NCBI GenBank assembly: GCA_028698875.1
Contig: JAQVVR010000004.1
Location: 80,165 to 138,398, forward strand
DNA length: 58,234 nt
Source of the DNA: Candidatus Izemoplasmatales bacterium
Lineage (GTDB): Bacteria; Bacillota_I; Bacilli_A; Izemoplasmatales; Hujiaoplasmataceae
Reading direction: 5' to 3'
Below the pieces are notes generated by a model. That model ran no database searches, was not told where the DNA came from, and saw nothing but the letters and a program-made list of their open reading frames with translations. Made by a program: the position numbers and the translations under genes. Each line of letters begins with the position of its first letter. Within the stretch, counting starts at the first letter, position 1. Below, piece by piece: positions 17,263 through 25,895 of the stretch.

Positions 17263-18204
17263 ATGAGAATAGTATTTATTGGGACAACGGCTTTTGCTGT
17301 TCCAATCTTGGAAGCATTATGTCTCAAATATGACCTCGTGTTAGTCATTACTCAACCAGATCGCCCCGCTGGTCGAAAACAAGAGTTAAGACCCTCACCA
17401 GTCAAAGAATTTGCCTTAGCTAAAAAACTCCCCATTTTTCAGCCAAATAACATTCGAAAAGAATATCAGATTATTATTGATATTAATCCGGATTTAATAA
17501 TCGTTGCCGCATATGGGCAGATGATTCCTTCGGTTATCTTAAAACTTCCAATATTCCACTGTATCAACGTGCACGCATCGTTGCTTCCTAAATATCGAGG
17601 TGGGGCTCCGATGCATCGAGCGATTATGAATGGTGATTTGGAAACGGGAGTGACTGTTATGTACATGGCTGACAAAATGGACTCTGGAATGATACTGTCA
17701 CAAAAAACAAGAACTATTAGTGATCTTGATACGGTAGGTACAATCGAACATCAATTGGCCATTGATGGAAGCCAGTTATTAATCGATACATTACCAAAAG
17801 TCTTTGATGGCAGTATAATTCCGCTACCTCAAGACGAGTCAAAAGTATCATTTGCCGCCAATATACGGCACGAAGAAGAATATATTGATTTTAATAAAAC
17901 AAAAAAAGAAATATTCAACCATGTTCGAGCTTTCAATCCTTGGCCGATTGCTGCCGCAAAAATTGATGGTACTATCGTGAAAATTTACTGGATCGAACCA
18001 ATCAGTGCCGATTGGCAATTATATGAAAAATATGCGAATGGAACAATTGTAAAATCAATTAATCGAGAAGTTTTGGTTAAAGTTTCAGATGGGCTTATCG
18101 CTTTAAAACGAGTACAGATTGCTGGGAAAAAGCCTTTAGATATAAAAGACTTGATGAACGGATTGGGTAAGAACATCTTTGTTGAAGGCAAAATCATCAT
18201 TTAA
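17263..18204 (+). CDS. fmt: Methionyl-tRNA formyltransferase
   Basis: Fmt (313 residues) formylates Met on initiator tRNA using 10-formyl-THF. The catalytic motif is clear: INVHASLLPKYRGGAP with Asn, His and downstream Asp in MADKMDSG. The Rossmann start MRIVFIGTTAFAVPILEAL and the C-terminal OB-type domain (about 205-313) are complete. GGAGG at 17251-17255 gives 7 bp to ATG 17263. Coupled to priA as in Bacillus; the usual def is not adjacent. Formylation uses folate, and a FolT-like importer gene is present at 48601. Confidence 0.95.
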   Translation: MRIVFIGTTAFAVPILEALCLKYDLVLVITQPDRPAGRKQELRPSPVKEFALAKKLPIFQPNNIRKEYQIIIDINPDLIIVAAYGQMIPSVILKLPIFHCINVHASLLPKYRGGAPMHRAIMNGDLETGVTVMYMADKMDSGMILSQKTRTISDLDTVGTIEHQLAIDGSQLLIDTLPKVFDGSIIPLPQDESKVSFAANIRHEEEYIDFNKTKKEIFNHVRAFNPWPIAAAKIDGTIVKIYWIEPISADWQLYEKYANGTIVKSINREVLVKVSDGLIALKRVQIAGKKPLDIKDLMNGLGKNIFVEGKIII

Positions 18205-18205
18205 G

Positions 18206-18236
18206 TTGACCATTACCATATAAAATATGGTATAAT
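18206..18236 (+). promoter_or_regulatory. Promoter of the pgpA-metK gene group
   Basis: Extended -10 TGGTATAAT (TATAAT 18231-18236). TTGACC at 18206-18211 is a good -35 sequence but 19 bp away. Confidence 0.6.
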
Positions 18237-18292
18237 AAAACGTTAAGCAAGAATATAAAACGTAAGAATTTTTAAAGAAAAGAGGAGCCATT

Positions 18293-18853
18293 ATGACTCG
18301 TAAAAGAAATCTATTTTCTCGAGAAGAAATGTATACTATGAACGTTCAAAAACTCGAAGAACGTGGCGTTAAACTATCAGATATTGCAGAAATTGCCCTT
18401 CGTCAACAATCAAAATGGAAACCAGATATCACCTATCAGGAATGCTATGAATCCGTTGAAAAAATACTGTCGCTTCGCGACGTGTTTCATATTTTGCAAT
18501 TGGGAGCAGAAATTGATCGTTTAACTGAAGCGAAAGCGTTTCAAGGCCCTATTCAAGAGGTATTGGATTCGGACCTGGGGCTTTTTGGGATTGATGAATT
18601 GTTTGGATTAGAACTTGCTGGTTTATACGGAACGATTGGCAAAACTAATTTTGGCGATATTGACGTCAATAAACCAGGTATCATTGCTGTTTTAAATGAT
18701 GCAGGAAAAAAGGATCATACCAGTTGCCACACATTTATGGACGATATTGTTGGCGCGCTTGCAGCCGCAGCTTCCACTCGTGTAGCGCAAGTTGAAAATG
18801 AACTGGAAGCTCGCAAAGATCCCAGTATTATCGAACAACCGAAACTATTTTAA
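18293..18853 (+). CDS. pgpA: Phosphatidylglycerophosphatase A-family protein (YutG-like)
   Basis: A 186-residue protein with the PgpA/YutG features: the N-terminal LEERGVKLSDIAEIALRQQ segment, a central GLYGTIGKTNFGDID motif, and SCHTFMDDIVGALAAAAST near the C-terminus. The family dephosphorylates phosphatidylglycerol phosphate or related lipid phosphates. Acidic residues in CHTFMDD and FGDID are candidate metal ligands. It lacks obvious membrane helices, as in the Bacillus YutG type. GAGGAGCC precedes ATG 18293. It starts a short co-directional group with the HD-GYP-like gene, metK and the LemA-like gene. Confidence 0.8.
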   Translation: MTRKRNLFSREEMYTMNVQKLEERGVKLSDIAEIALRQQSKWKPDITYQECYESVEKILSLRDVFHILQLGAEIDRLTEAKAFQGPIQEVLDSDLGLFGIDELFGLELAGLYGTIGKTNFGDIDVNKPGIIAVLNDAGKKDHTSCHTFMDDIVGALAAAASTRVAQVENELEARKDPSIIEQPKLF

Positions 18854-18892
18854 CTAAGTCCCACTATTTAAAACGAGAGGGCGTGAATCCGG

Positions 18893-20485
18893 ATGGACAA
18901 CCGCGAAAAAACGTTGGATGAGTTTTTCCGCAAAAACGACAGTTCGTTAAAGCGTAAATTTTCGAAAAACGCAAAAAAAGACGAGTCGCAAAAAATCGAT
19001 GAATATTTCGAAACGGTTGCCAAGGAAAAAGCGCCACGAAAAAAATCGTTTTGGGAAAAAGTAGTCGACTTTTTTCGGACTGCATCTTTTAAGAATAAGT
19101 TTGATGAAAAAAAAGTCAGTATCAATAAAAGGCAAATGGAAGTCGAAGGAAAAAATCAGTTTTGGGTTAAAGTCACGCAATTCTTCATTAACCGCTTCAG
19201 TTTTGAAGCGGGAGTGGACATCCTAGATGACACTTCTGTTTTATATCGCAAGAACTTAGTAATCCGCAATATTCTTTGGGTCACCAACATTGTTTTTTTC
19301 CTGTTCATGCTTATTGGTTCAGAGGGATCAAATCGAAATTTAAATATTATTTTAGCGCTTTCGGTTTTTTTAATTATGTTTTTTGTCAGTTTAACAATTC
19401 GAAAAATCATATTTGAAGATCCCAAAACGCTTCAAAAACAACAGCTAGCTGAATATATATCCGCAATTTATATCTTATTAATGGCGGTTACAGTCTATAT
19501 CAAATTGCAGGCAATGTTGGGTACTGATCCTGAGGAAGGATTCTTCAGTATTACTCAAGCTGGCTATTCACTGATTTACTTTGCATTGGTTGTCTTGTCT
19601 TTATACCAAGACTCAAAGCTTTTGGGAACAGTATTTAAAATTACCATAATTGTAATGACCATCATGCATTTAACGATTCTTTATCCTGTCTACCTGTTTG
19701 CTACAGACATAACCACATTATGGAATTACCTAAATGGACCAATCTTAACCGATATCATTCTTAGAACCCTAGTTTTGGCCATTTTTATGATAGCTTTATA
19801 TTCGACGGCAAAGATTACTGAAGATATGAATAACAAACGAAAGACCGAATTAATCAAACGCCGGGGTATGGAAAAGGATTTTAAATCGGTTGTTTCCGAT
19901 GTTTTTGATGTCATTGGTGTCTATAAAAGCCGAGGAATTTTAGAAGAAGAAAAAATCACAGCTGCAGCTGCCAAACGCGTAGCTGAGATTTCTTCTCGAT
20001 TGGGTAACTATTTGGGATATTCACCAAAACTATGTAAAGAAATCTACGATTTTTCGACAATACACGTTGATCAAAAAGGGAAACTTTCATTATCAGACTA
20101 TGACGACAAAGAAGTTCTCGAAGAAGATGATTTCAAGCGGATTAGAGAAAAAACAATGGTTGGATCAGTCATCATCAAAAGGTTACAATTAGATCAAAAA
20201 GGTGAAGATATTGTTCGCGCCCATTTTGAAAAGACGGCTGACCAAGACTTCATTAAAGAAATGAATGGCATCCAAAACAATCGCGAATCGCAAGTGATAT
20301 TGCTTGCGGAAGTATACGAAGTTTTACGTCAGGACCGCAACTATAAGAGAGCGCTTAAACATTCACGGGCAATTGATTTGTTGCAACTAGAGTTTTATCC
20401 GTACTTTGATCCCCAGATTCTTGATCGCTTTGTCAAGTATACCGACGATTTTGAATCTTTGTATTATAAGTTAGCCCAGCAATAA
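18893..20485 (+). CDS. Six-TM membrane protein with a degenerate HD-GYP-like cytoplasmic domain
   Basis: A 530-residue protein. Residues 1-105 are a charged Lys/Glu/Phe-rich cytoplasmic arm. About six membrane helices cover 120-305 (e.g. WVTNIVFFLFMLIG, FLIMFFVSLTI, IYILLMAVTVYI). Residues about 350-528 follow the HD-GYP phosphohydrolase layout: HDIGK is replaced by IHVDQ (His391 kept, Asp lost), HHE by AHFEK, the GYP motif is missing, and ADxxDAL becomes AEVYEVL, while QDRNYKRAL and FDPQILDRF remain. It is probably not a working cyclic-di-GMP phosphodiesterase; a sensing or scaffold role is inference. A GAGAGGG RBS precedes ATG 18893. metK starts 12 bp after the stop. Confidence 0.7.
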   Translation: MDNREKTLDEFFRKNDSSLKRKFSKNAKKDESQKIDEYFETVAKEKAPRKKSFWEKVVDFFRTASFKNKFDEKKVSINKRQMEVEGKNQFWVKVTQFFINRFSFEAGVDILDDTSVLYRKNLVIRNILWVTNIVFFLFMLIGSEGSNRNLNIILALSVFLIMFFVSLTIRKIIFEDPKTLQKQQLAEYISAIYILLMAVTVYIKLQAMLGTDPEEGFFSITQAGYSLIYFALVVLSLYQDSKLLGTVFKITIIVMTIMHLTILYPVYLFATDITTLWNYLNGPILTDIILRTLVLAIFMIALYSTAKITEDMNNKRKTELIKRRGMEKDFKSVVSDVFDVIGVYKSRGILEEEKITAAAAKRVAEISSRLGNYLGYSPKLCKEIYDFSTIHVDQKGKLSLSDYDDKEVLEEDDFKRIREKTMVGSVIIKRLQLDQKGEDIVRAHFEKTADQDFIKEMNGIQNNRESQVILLAEVYEVLRQDRNYKRALKHSRAIDLLQLEFYPYFDPQILDRFVKYTDDFESLYYKLAQQ

Positions 20486-20497
20486 GGAGCGATAATC

Positions 20498-21658
20498 ATG
20501 TATAAATACTTTACCAGCGAATCAGTAACTGAAGGTCATCCTGATAAAATCTGCGATCAGATTAGCGATGCGATTTTGGACGCCATTTTAACCGATGATC
20601 CTGAAGCGCGTGTTGCTTGTGAAACCGTAGCTTCAACGGGATTAGTACTTGTAGCGGGAGAAATAACTACCACGACATATGTTGATATTCAAAAAATTGT
20701 TCGCAAGACGGTTGCTGATATCGGATATGATCGCGGCAAATATGGCTTCGATGCTGAGAATCTCTCCGTTTTAGTATCAATTAATAGTCAATCGCCTGAC
20801 ATTGCACTCGGGGTTGTCCAAAGCGACGAACACGAGCAGGGCGCAGGTGATCAGGGAATGATGTTTGGGTATGCAACTAACGAAACGCCCGAATATATGC
20901 CGGTGTCAATTGTATATGCTCATAAATTAGCTCGCAAACTTGCGGAAGTTCGCAAGAGTAAAAAACTTAAGTACCTGCGTCCGGATGGCAAAACTCAGGT
21001 TACTTGTCAATTTAATGAAGATGGGAAATTACTTCGTATTGATAAAATATTAGTGTCTTGTCAACATTCTCCTGAGATGACACATGATCAGATTTATGAA
21101 GACATTGTTAAATATGTAATTGTGCCAACAATCCCCAAAAAATTAATTGATAGTAAAACAGAGATTTTAGTGAATCCCACGGGCCGATTTGTGGTTGGGG
21201 GCCCTTCTGGGGATACAGGGCTTACTGGCCGCAAGATCATCGTTGATACTTATGGTGGTAAAGCTCATCATGGTGGCGGTTGCTTCTCCGGCAAAGACCC
21301 ATCAAAAGTTGATCGAAGTGGCGCATATGCTGCTAGGTATGTTGCTAAAAATATTGTTGCTGCTGGTATTGCCGAGGAGATCGAAGTTCAAATTTCTTAT
21401 GCAATCGGTGTTGCCCAACCAACTTCAATTGGCGTCGACACTTTCAAGACGGGTAAAATTAGCGACGATGCCATCATTGATCTCATAAAAAAACACTTTG
21501 ATTTACGTCCGGCATCGATTATCAAAACACTTAATTTAAAGCAACCCATATATCATCAAGTAGCCACATATGGCCACTTTGGGAGAATTGACCTAGATTT
21601 ACCATGGGAAAGACTTGACATGGTAGATGTGTTGAAGCAGTATCTAAAAACAATTTAA
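20498..21658 (+). CDS. metK: S-adenosylmethionine synthetase
   Basis: MetK (386 residues) makes SAM from Met and ATP. Signature motifs are intact: [17 protein letters not shown] (about 14), [12 protein letters not shown] (about 114) and the P-loop-like [19 protein letters not shown] (about 257). Length is normal. AAGGAGCG precedes ATG 20498. There is no SAM riboswitch in front; transcription appears to come from the pgpA promoter. Its product is the methyl donor for the SpoU-family enzyme at 4315. Confidence 0.97.
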   Translation: MYKYFTSESVTEGHPDKICDQISDAILDAILTDDPEARVACETVASTGLVLVAGEITTTTYVDIQKIVRKTVADIGYDRGKYGFDAENLSVLVSINSQSPDIALGVVQSDEHEQGAGDQGMMFGYATNETPEYMPVSIVYAHKLARKLAEVRKSKKLKYLRPDGKTQVTCQFNEDGKLLRIDKILVSCQHSPEMTHDQIYEDIVKYVIVPTIPKKLIDSKTEILVNPTGRFVVGGPSGDTGLTGRKIIVDTYGGKAHHGGGCFSGKDPSKVDRSGAYAARYVAKNIVAAGIAEEIEVQISYAIGVAQPTSIGVDTFKTGKISDDAIIDLIKKHFDLRPASIIKTLNLKQPIYHQVATYGHFGRIDLDLPWERLDMVDVLKQYLKTI

Positions 21659-21672
21659 AGAGGGTGACAAGG

Positions 21673-22146
21673 ATGTTCAACGAAATTCAATGGGACTTAA
21701 TCATCGAAATATCGCTTCTTGTCATTTTGATAGCTGCGATTAGTGTGGTATCAACATTTTTATTTGTGAGAAATCTTCGCGTTTCTTTCAAGGATTTATA
21801 CCGTTCTCAATCTAAATTTGATATTGAGTTACGGAAATCGTTGAATTTAATCTCAAAAGTTGTCAAAGACGATGCTTTTGAAAAATACGAAAAATTAGTA
21901 ATTAAAGAAATGTCATTTGACGACAAAAAAGCCTTACTTGATCTTCTTGATGCTTCCTATCCAAAGATTAATTCTGATGATCCAAAAAACAAATATGTGA
22001 TTGAAACATATGAAAATCTTCAGGAAATTCGCCGTGTCCTTGATAGCAAGGTTTTGTCATTCAATCACAAAATCTCGTTATTTCCTTTCAATATCTATGC
22101 TAAGATGCTTAAATTGAAAAAGAAAAATCATTATACCCATCAATAA
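21673..22146 (+). CDS. LemA-like single-pass membrane protein
   Basis: A 157-residue protein: an N-terminal membrane helix (about 8-34, LIIEISLLVILIAAIS) followed by helical segments. LemA-family hallmarks are the early SKFDIELRKSLNLISKVV stretch and the late YENLQEIRRVLD ... FNHKISLFPFNIYAKML pattern. The family has no settled biochemical function. ATG 21673 is chosen because GAGGGTG lies just upstream; a GTG at 21664 falls in that RBS. It ends the metK group and is followed at once by a terminator. Confidence 0.65.
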   Translation: MFNEIQWDLIIEISLLVILIAAISVVSTFLFVRNLRVSFKDLYRSQSKFDIELRKSLNLISKVVKDDAFEKYEKLVIKEMSFDDKKALLDLLDASYPKINSDDPKNKYVIETYENLQEIRRVLDSKVLSFNHKISLFPFNIYAKMLKLKKKNHYTHQ

Positions 22147-22152
22147 TGAGAT

Positions 22153-22180
22153 TTCAAACTTCGGTTTGAATTCTTTTTTT
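22153..22180 (+). terminator. Terminator with UUCG tetraloop
   Basis: TTCAAAC (22153-22159), loop TTCG closed by C-G, GTTTGAA (22164-22170), then a T-rich run. Confidence 0.9.
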
Positions 22181-22229
22181 GTTGAGAGTCAAAAAACCAT
22201 ATGATCCATAATTTAATAATTCATTTTAT

Positions 22230-22258
22230 TTTCAACAACTGACAATCAATGATATAAT
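22230..22258 (+). promoter_or_regulatory. Promoter of the 22280 membrane gene
   Basis: TTTCAA (22230-22235), 17 bp, TATAAT (22253-22258) with extended TGA. Confidence 0.65.
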
Positions 22259-22279
22259 ATATAAAACAAGGGTGATTAT

Positions 22280-23116
22280 ATGTATAATTTAATAAAAGAC
22301 TCGCTACTTACTCCTAAATACTTATTAAAGTACCGCAACAAAAGCGGTCTTTTTGTTTTCTTTTATCTCCTTGTGATGGCTTTATTTGTCTCTATAGGCG
22401 GTATTGTCCAATATGTTGGGTACCAAGCCAATGCTGTTATTACCACGGAAACTACTGGTTGCTCATTTACTTCTGGGACACTTTCTTGCGATGGATCAAA
22501 CTATGACCCGGATGCAAAATATGCTATGTTTGGATATTCAATTTATTTTCTTGAAAGCGGTGCCGACTTGATAACGGCCGACCCAAACCGCATTATTTTT
22601 CAAGGGAGTATGATTACTATTTATTTAGAGAATTCAATGCTATATCATTTTAGCATAGCCAACTTGGGTGGGACAATTACCGACTTTGATAGTTTTTTCG
22701 TAGTCATGGCTAATACCATTCGGGCATTTGGCATAATTGCCACAATCATCGGCAATATTATTACTTTGATATTGGTATCATTGTTGGCAACAATTGCCTT
22801 TTGGCGAATCAAAAAATTTGTTTCATATAAAAAGATTTTTAAACTGGTCGTGTTTGCGATAACACCCTTTGCATTACTTTTGACATTTTATAACCTTCTA
22901 AATTTTGATGAGATTATATTGATGCTTTTAATGTTCTTTTCATACCGTTCGGTTTTTGTTCTCAACCGTGAGATGACCAAAGAGACATTTATTCATTTAA
23001 ATGAAATGGCAATCCAAGAATTGAAACGTCAAAATGAAGAAACTGATTCAACGAAGGAATCAGAACCTAAGGTAACAATTGAACAGCCACAAGACGATGA
23101 CAAATCGCATGAATAA
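22280..23116 (+). CDS. DUF1189-like integral membrane protein
   Basis: A 278-residue protein with one helix near the N-terminus (GLFVFFYLLVMALFVSIGG), an extracytoplasmic loop of about 100 residues containing two Cys (GCSFTSGTLSC), and a cluster of three or four helices at about 140-225. A charged cytoplasmic tail is rich in Glu, Gln and Asp. The layout, including the N-terminal DSLLTPKYLLKYR start, resembles DUF1189 membrane proteins of Bacillota; function is unknown. AAGGGTGAT precedes ATG 22280. It is a single-gene unit between a terminator and the leuS promoter. Confidence 0.5.
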   Translation: MYNLIKDSLLTPKYLLKYRNKSGLFVFFYLLVMALFVSIGGIVQYVGYQANAVITTETTGCSFTSGTLSCDGSNYDPDAKYAMFGYSIYFLESGADLITADPNRIIFQGSMITIYLENSMLYHFSIANLGGTITDFDSFFVVMANTIRAFGIIATIIGNIITLILVSLLATIAFWRIKKFVSYKKIFKLVVFAITPFALLLTFYNLLNFDEIILMLLMFFSYRSVFVLNREMTKETFIHLNEMAIQELKRQNEETDSTKESEPKVTIEQPQDDDKSHE

Positions 23117-23137
23117 TCAATTTACCTAAATATCCTA

Positions 23138-23166
23138 TTGATATCTTTTGGTAAATATGATATGAT
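23138..23166 (+). promoter_or_regulatory. Promoter of the leuS T-box transcript
   Basis: TTGATA (23138-23143), 17 bp, TATGAT (23161-23166) with extended TGA. Confidence 0.75.
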
Positions 23167-23179
23167 TTACGAAAGAAAT

Positions 23180-23405
23180 GCAATGATCTAGAAGTAGTAA
23201 TCATCCATTTGTTAGCAGCGACCCGATAATTGGTGAAAATCGGGAGCAAAGTTTGGTGAATTAGTCTAGGGAGCTGGTTGGGCGCAACTCGTGAGTCCAA
23301 TCCGAATTATCCCCGTTAAGGATATCAAGAGCCAGATATTTATCTGGAATTGAGGTGGAACCGCGGTTGATACAATCGTCCTTATCAAAAGGACGATTTT
23401 TTATT
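23180..23405 (+). promoter_or_regulatory. Leucine T-box riboswitch (tRNA-Leu sensing leader) with terminator
   Basis: The T-box core AGGTGGAACCGCGG is at 23353-23366. The terminator ATCGTCCTT (23375-23383) / AAGGACGAT (23389-23397) plus T-run follows. The base of stem I is CTAGA (23188-23192) with TCTAG (23265-23269). The specifier is read as TTA at 23261-23263, just after GAA, which is Leu UUA. Uncharged tRNA-Leu should stabilise the antiterminator and turn leuS on. This leader accounts for the 308-bp gap before leuS. Confidence 0.92.
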
Positions 23406-23424
23406 TTTTAGGGGGGTTATTAAC

Positions 23425-25845
23425 ATGAGTGCTTTCGTACCTGGCTTCGATCATGCCAAAATCGAAAAAAAATGGCAAGAATATTGGACGCTAAATCATT
23501 GTTTTGAAGCGGAAGATTATAGTCAAAAGCCCAAATATTACTCACTAATTGAGTATCCTTATCCATCGGGATCAGGGATGCATGTGGGGCACATCCGTGC
23601 TTTTGCTTCTTTAGAAGTTATCTCTCGCAAACGCAGGATGGAAGGTTACAATGTTTTATTTCCAATCGGATTTGATGCGTTTGGTTTACCTACAGAGAAC
23701 TATGCATTGGAAAATCACATTCATCCACGGATAGTAACCGATCAAAATGTAAAGACATTCACTAAGCAAATGAAAGCGACAGGATTTTCGTTTGATTTTT
23801 CCCGGGTTGTGGATACCACACAACCAGCGTATTACCGTTGGACGCAATGGATCTTTTTAAAAATGTTTGAAAAAGGACTTGCATATAAAGATAAGGCATA
23901 TGTTAATTTTTGCCCAAAGTGTAAGGTTGTTCTCTCCAATGAGGAATCTCAAGGTGGAATTTGTGATCGATGCAATTCTGAAGTTGTCCAAAAAGAAAAA
24001 GATGTTTGGTTCCTTCGAATTACCGCATACGCTGACAAACTTCTTAAGGGGCTTGATGATTTAACAACCAATTCGCGTATCCGTGTTGAACAGGAAAATT
24101 GGATTGGCAAATCCGAAGGTGCTTTTTTGAATTTTAATATCAGTGATTCCCAAGAGCATTTATGCGTATTTACGACGCGTCCAGACACGATATATGGGGC
24201 GACGTTTATGGTTATTGCCCCAGAACATCCGATTCTAAAACGCATGGAAAACCACATCAAGAATATTGGTGCTGTTTGTGATTATCAAGAAACCGCCAAA
24301 AAGAAGACGGAATTTGAACGGATTCACATGAATAAAGATAAAACAGGGGTTATGGTCGATGGATTGATGGCAATAAATCCTATGACAAGAAAACCAATTC
24401 CCATTTTTGTGGCCGATTATGTCATGAGCACATATGGCACCGGAGCGATTATGGGAGTTCCCGGACATGATGATCGCGACTACGAATTTGCTCACAAATT
24501 TAATCTCGATATTATTGAGGTTATCAAGGGCGGTAACATAGAGGAAGCAGCATACACAGATATTGAAAATGGAGTTTTAATCAATAGTGGCATTTTAAAT
24601 GGACTTTCTGTTAGTGATGCCAAAAAGAAGATAACTACATATATATGTCAATCTGGCATTGGTGAACCAGCAGTTCAGTATAAAATGAAAGACTGGGCTT
24701 TCAATCGGCAACGGTATTGGGGTGAACCAATTCCGATAATCTATTGCGATGATTGTGGAATTGTTCCTGTTCCATACGAAGATTTGCCGGTTTTGTTACC
24801 AATGGTTGAAAATTTTGAGCCAACCGATACTGGAGAAAGCCCATTAGCCAATATAAAGCAATTTGTGGAGTGCTCTTGCCCAAAATGTGGTAAAAAAGCC
24901 CGTCGTGAAACGGATACCATGCCTCAGTGGGCGGGATCAAGTTGGTATTTTCTTCGTTACACTGACCCTGATAATGCGACCGTTTTCGCTGATCGAAAAA
25001 AACTTGATTATTGGAGTCCAGTCGATTGGTATAATGGCGGAATGGAACACGTTACTAGGCATTTAATCTATTCACGATTCTGGAATCATTTTCTCTATGA
25101 TATTGGGTTAGTTCCAACAGCTGAACCATATAAAAAACGGACAGCTCAGGGATTAGTACTTAACTCACAAGGCGAAAAAATGTCCAAATCACATGGAGAT
25201 GTTGTCAATCCCCAAGAGATTATCGAGGAGTATGGTGCAGACACTCTAAGAACCTATATTCTGTTTATCGGTGACTACGAGATGCCAACACCTTGGAATG
25301 AAGCAGGATTAAAAGGATGTCGTCGATTCTTAGATAAAATCTGGCGTTCCTATGAAAAGGTAATCCCCGGAAATGAGTATTCTCCTGCTTTAGAATCCTT
25401 GATGCATAAAACAATCAAAAACGTCTCTGAAGATGTCGAAAATCTCAAGTTTAACACTGCAATCGCAAAATTAATGACAATTGTAAATGCGATAACGGCG
25501 GCAGATAAGATTACAAGGCATGACTTGGAAACTATTTTGTTATTACTAAATCCTTTTGCTCCCCACCTTGCCGAAGAAATGTGGCAACTTTTGGGAAATA
25601 ATGACGCTTTAGTCTTTCATCAATGGCCCACATACGATGCATCAAAGATGATTGAATCGACTGTCGAAATTGTTATAAGCATTAACGGAAAGATTCGTGA
25701 ACGGATTCAGGCATTACTTGATACACCGGAAACGGATTTAAAAACAGAAGTGTTATCACTTCCAAAAATTACGGAAATCATCGGTGATAAACCCATTCGA
25801 AAATTCATAGTCGTTCCCAATAAATTAGTAAATATTGTTATATAA
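23425..25845 (+). CDS. leuS: Leucyl-tRNA synthetase
   Basis: LeuRS (806 residues) is a class I synthetase. The HIGH motif appears as MHVGH near residue 52 and KMSKS as GEKMSKSHGD near 585. The CP1 editing domain (about 220-410) includes the TTRPDT and GTGAIMGVPGHDDRDYEFA motifs. Zn-type CxxC pairs occur at about 155-175 and in the C-x2-C stretch near 490. A GGGGGG-type RBS precedes ATG 23425. Transcription is controlled by the T-box leader directly upstream. Confidence 0.97.
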   Translation: MSAFVPGFDHAKIEKKWQEYWTLNHCFEAEDYSQKPKYYSLIEYPYPSGSGMHVGHIRAFASLEVISRKRRMEGYNVLFPIGFDAFGLPTENYALENHIHPRIVTDQNVKTFTKQMKATGFSFDFSRVVDTTQPAYYRWTQWIFLKMFEKGLAYKDKAYVNFCPKCKVVLSNEESQGGICDRCNSEVVQKEKDVWFLRITAYADKLLKGLDDLTTNSRIRVEQENWIGKSEGAFLNFNISDSQEHLCVFTTRPDTIYGATFMVIAPEHPILKRMENHIKNIGAVCDYQETAKKKTEFERIHMNKDKTGVMVDGLMAINPMTRKPIPIFVADYVMSTYGTGAIMGVPGHDDRDYEFAHKFNLDIIEVIKGGNIEEAAYTDIENGVLINSGILNGLSVSDAKKKITTYICQSGIGEPAVQYKMKDWAFNRQRYWGEPIPIIYCDDCGIVPVPYEDLPVLLPMVENFEPTDTGESPLANIKQFVECSCPKCGKKARRETDTMPQWAGSSWYFLRYTDPDNATVFADRKKLDYWSPVDWYNGGMEHVTRHLIYSRFWNHFLYDIGLVPTAEPYKKRTAQGLVLNSQGEKMSKSHGDVVNPQEIIEEYGADTLRTYILFIGDYEMPTPWNEAGLKGCRRFLDKIWRSYEKVIPGNEYSPALESLMHKTIKNVSEDVENLKFNTAIAKLMTIVNAITAADKITRHDLETILLLLNPFAPHLAEEMWQLLGNNDALVFHQWPTYDASKMIESTVEIVISINGKIRERIQALLDTPETDLKTEVLSLPKITEIIGDKPIRKFIVVPNKLVNIVI

Positions 25846-25851
25846 ATCCAG

Positions 25852-25895
25852 AAAATCACCTATTAGAACGTAGTATTCTGATGGGTGATTTTTTT
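25852..25895 (+). terminator. leuS terminator whose 3' arm carries the comFA ribosome binding site
   Basis: AAAATCACC (25852-25860) pairs with GGTGATTTT (25884-25892). The stem extends through TATTAG and CTGATG with G-U pairs, then a T-run. GGGTGA at 25883-25888 is also positioned as the SD for ATG 25896. Confidence 0.8.
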
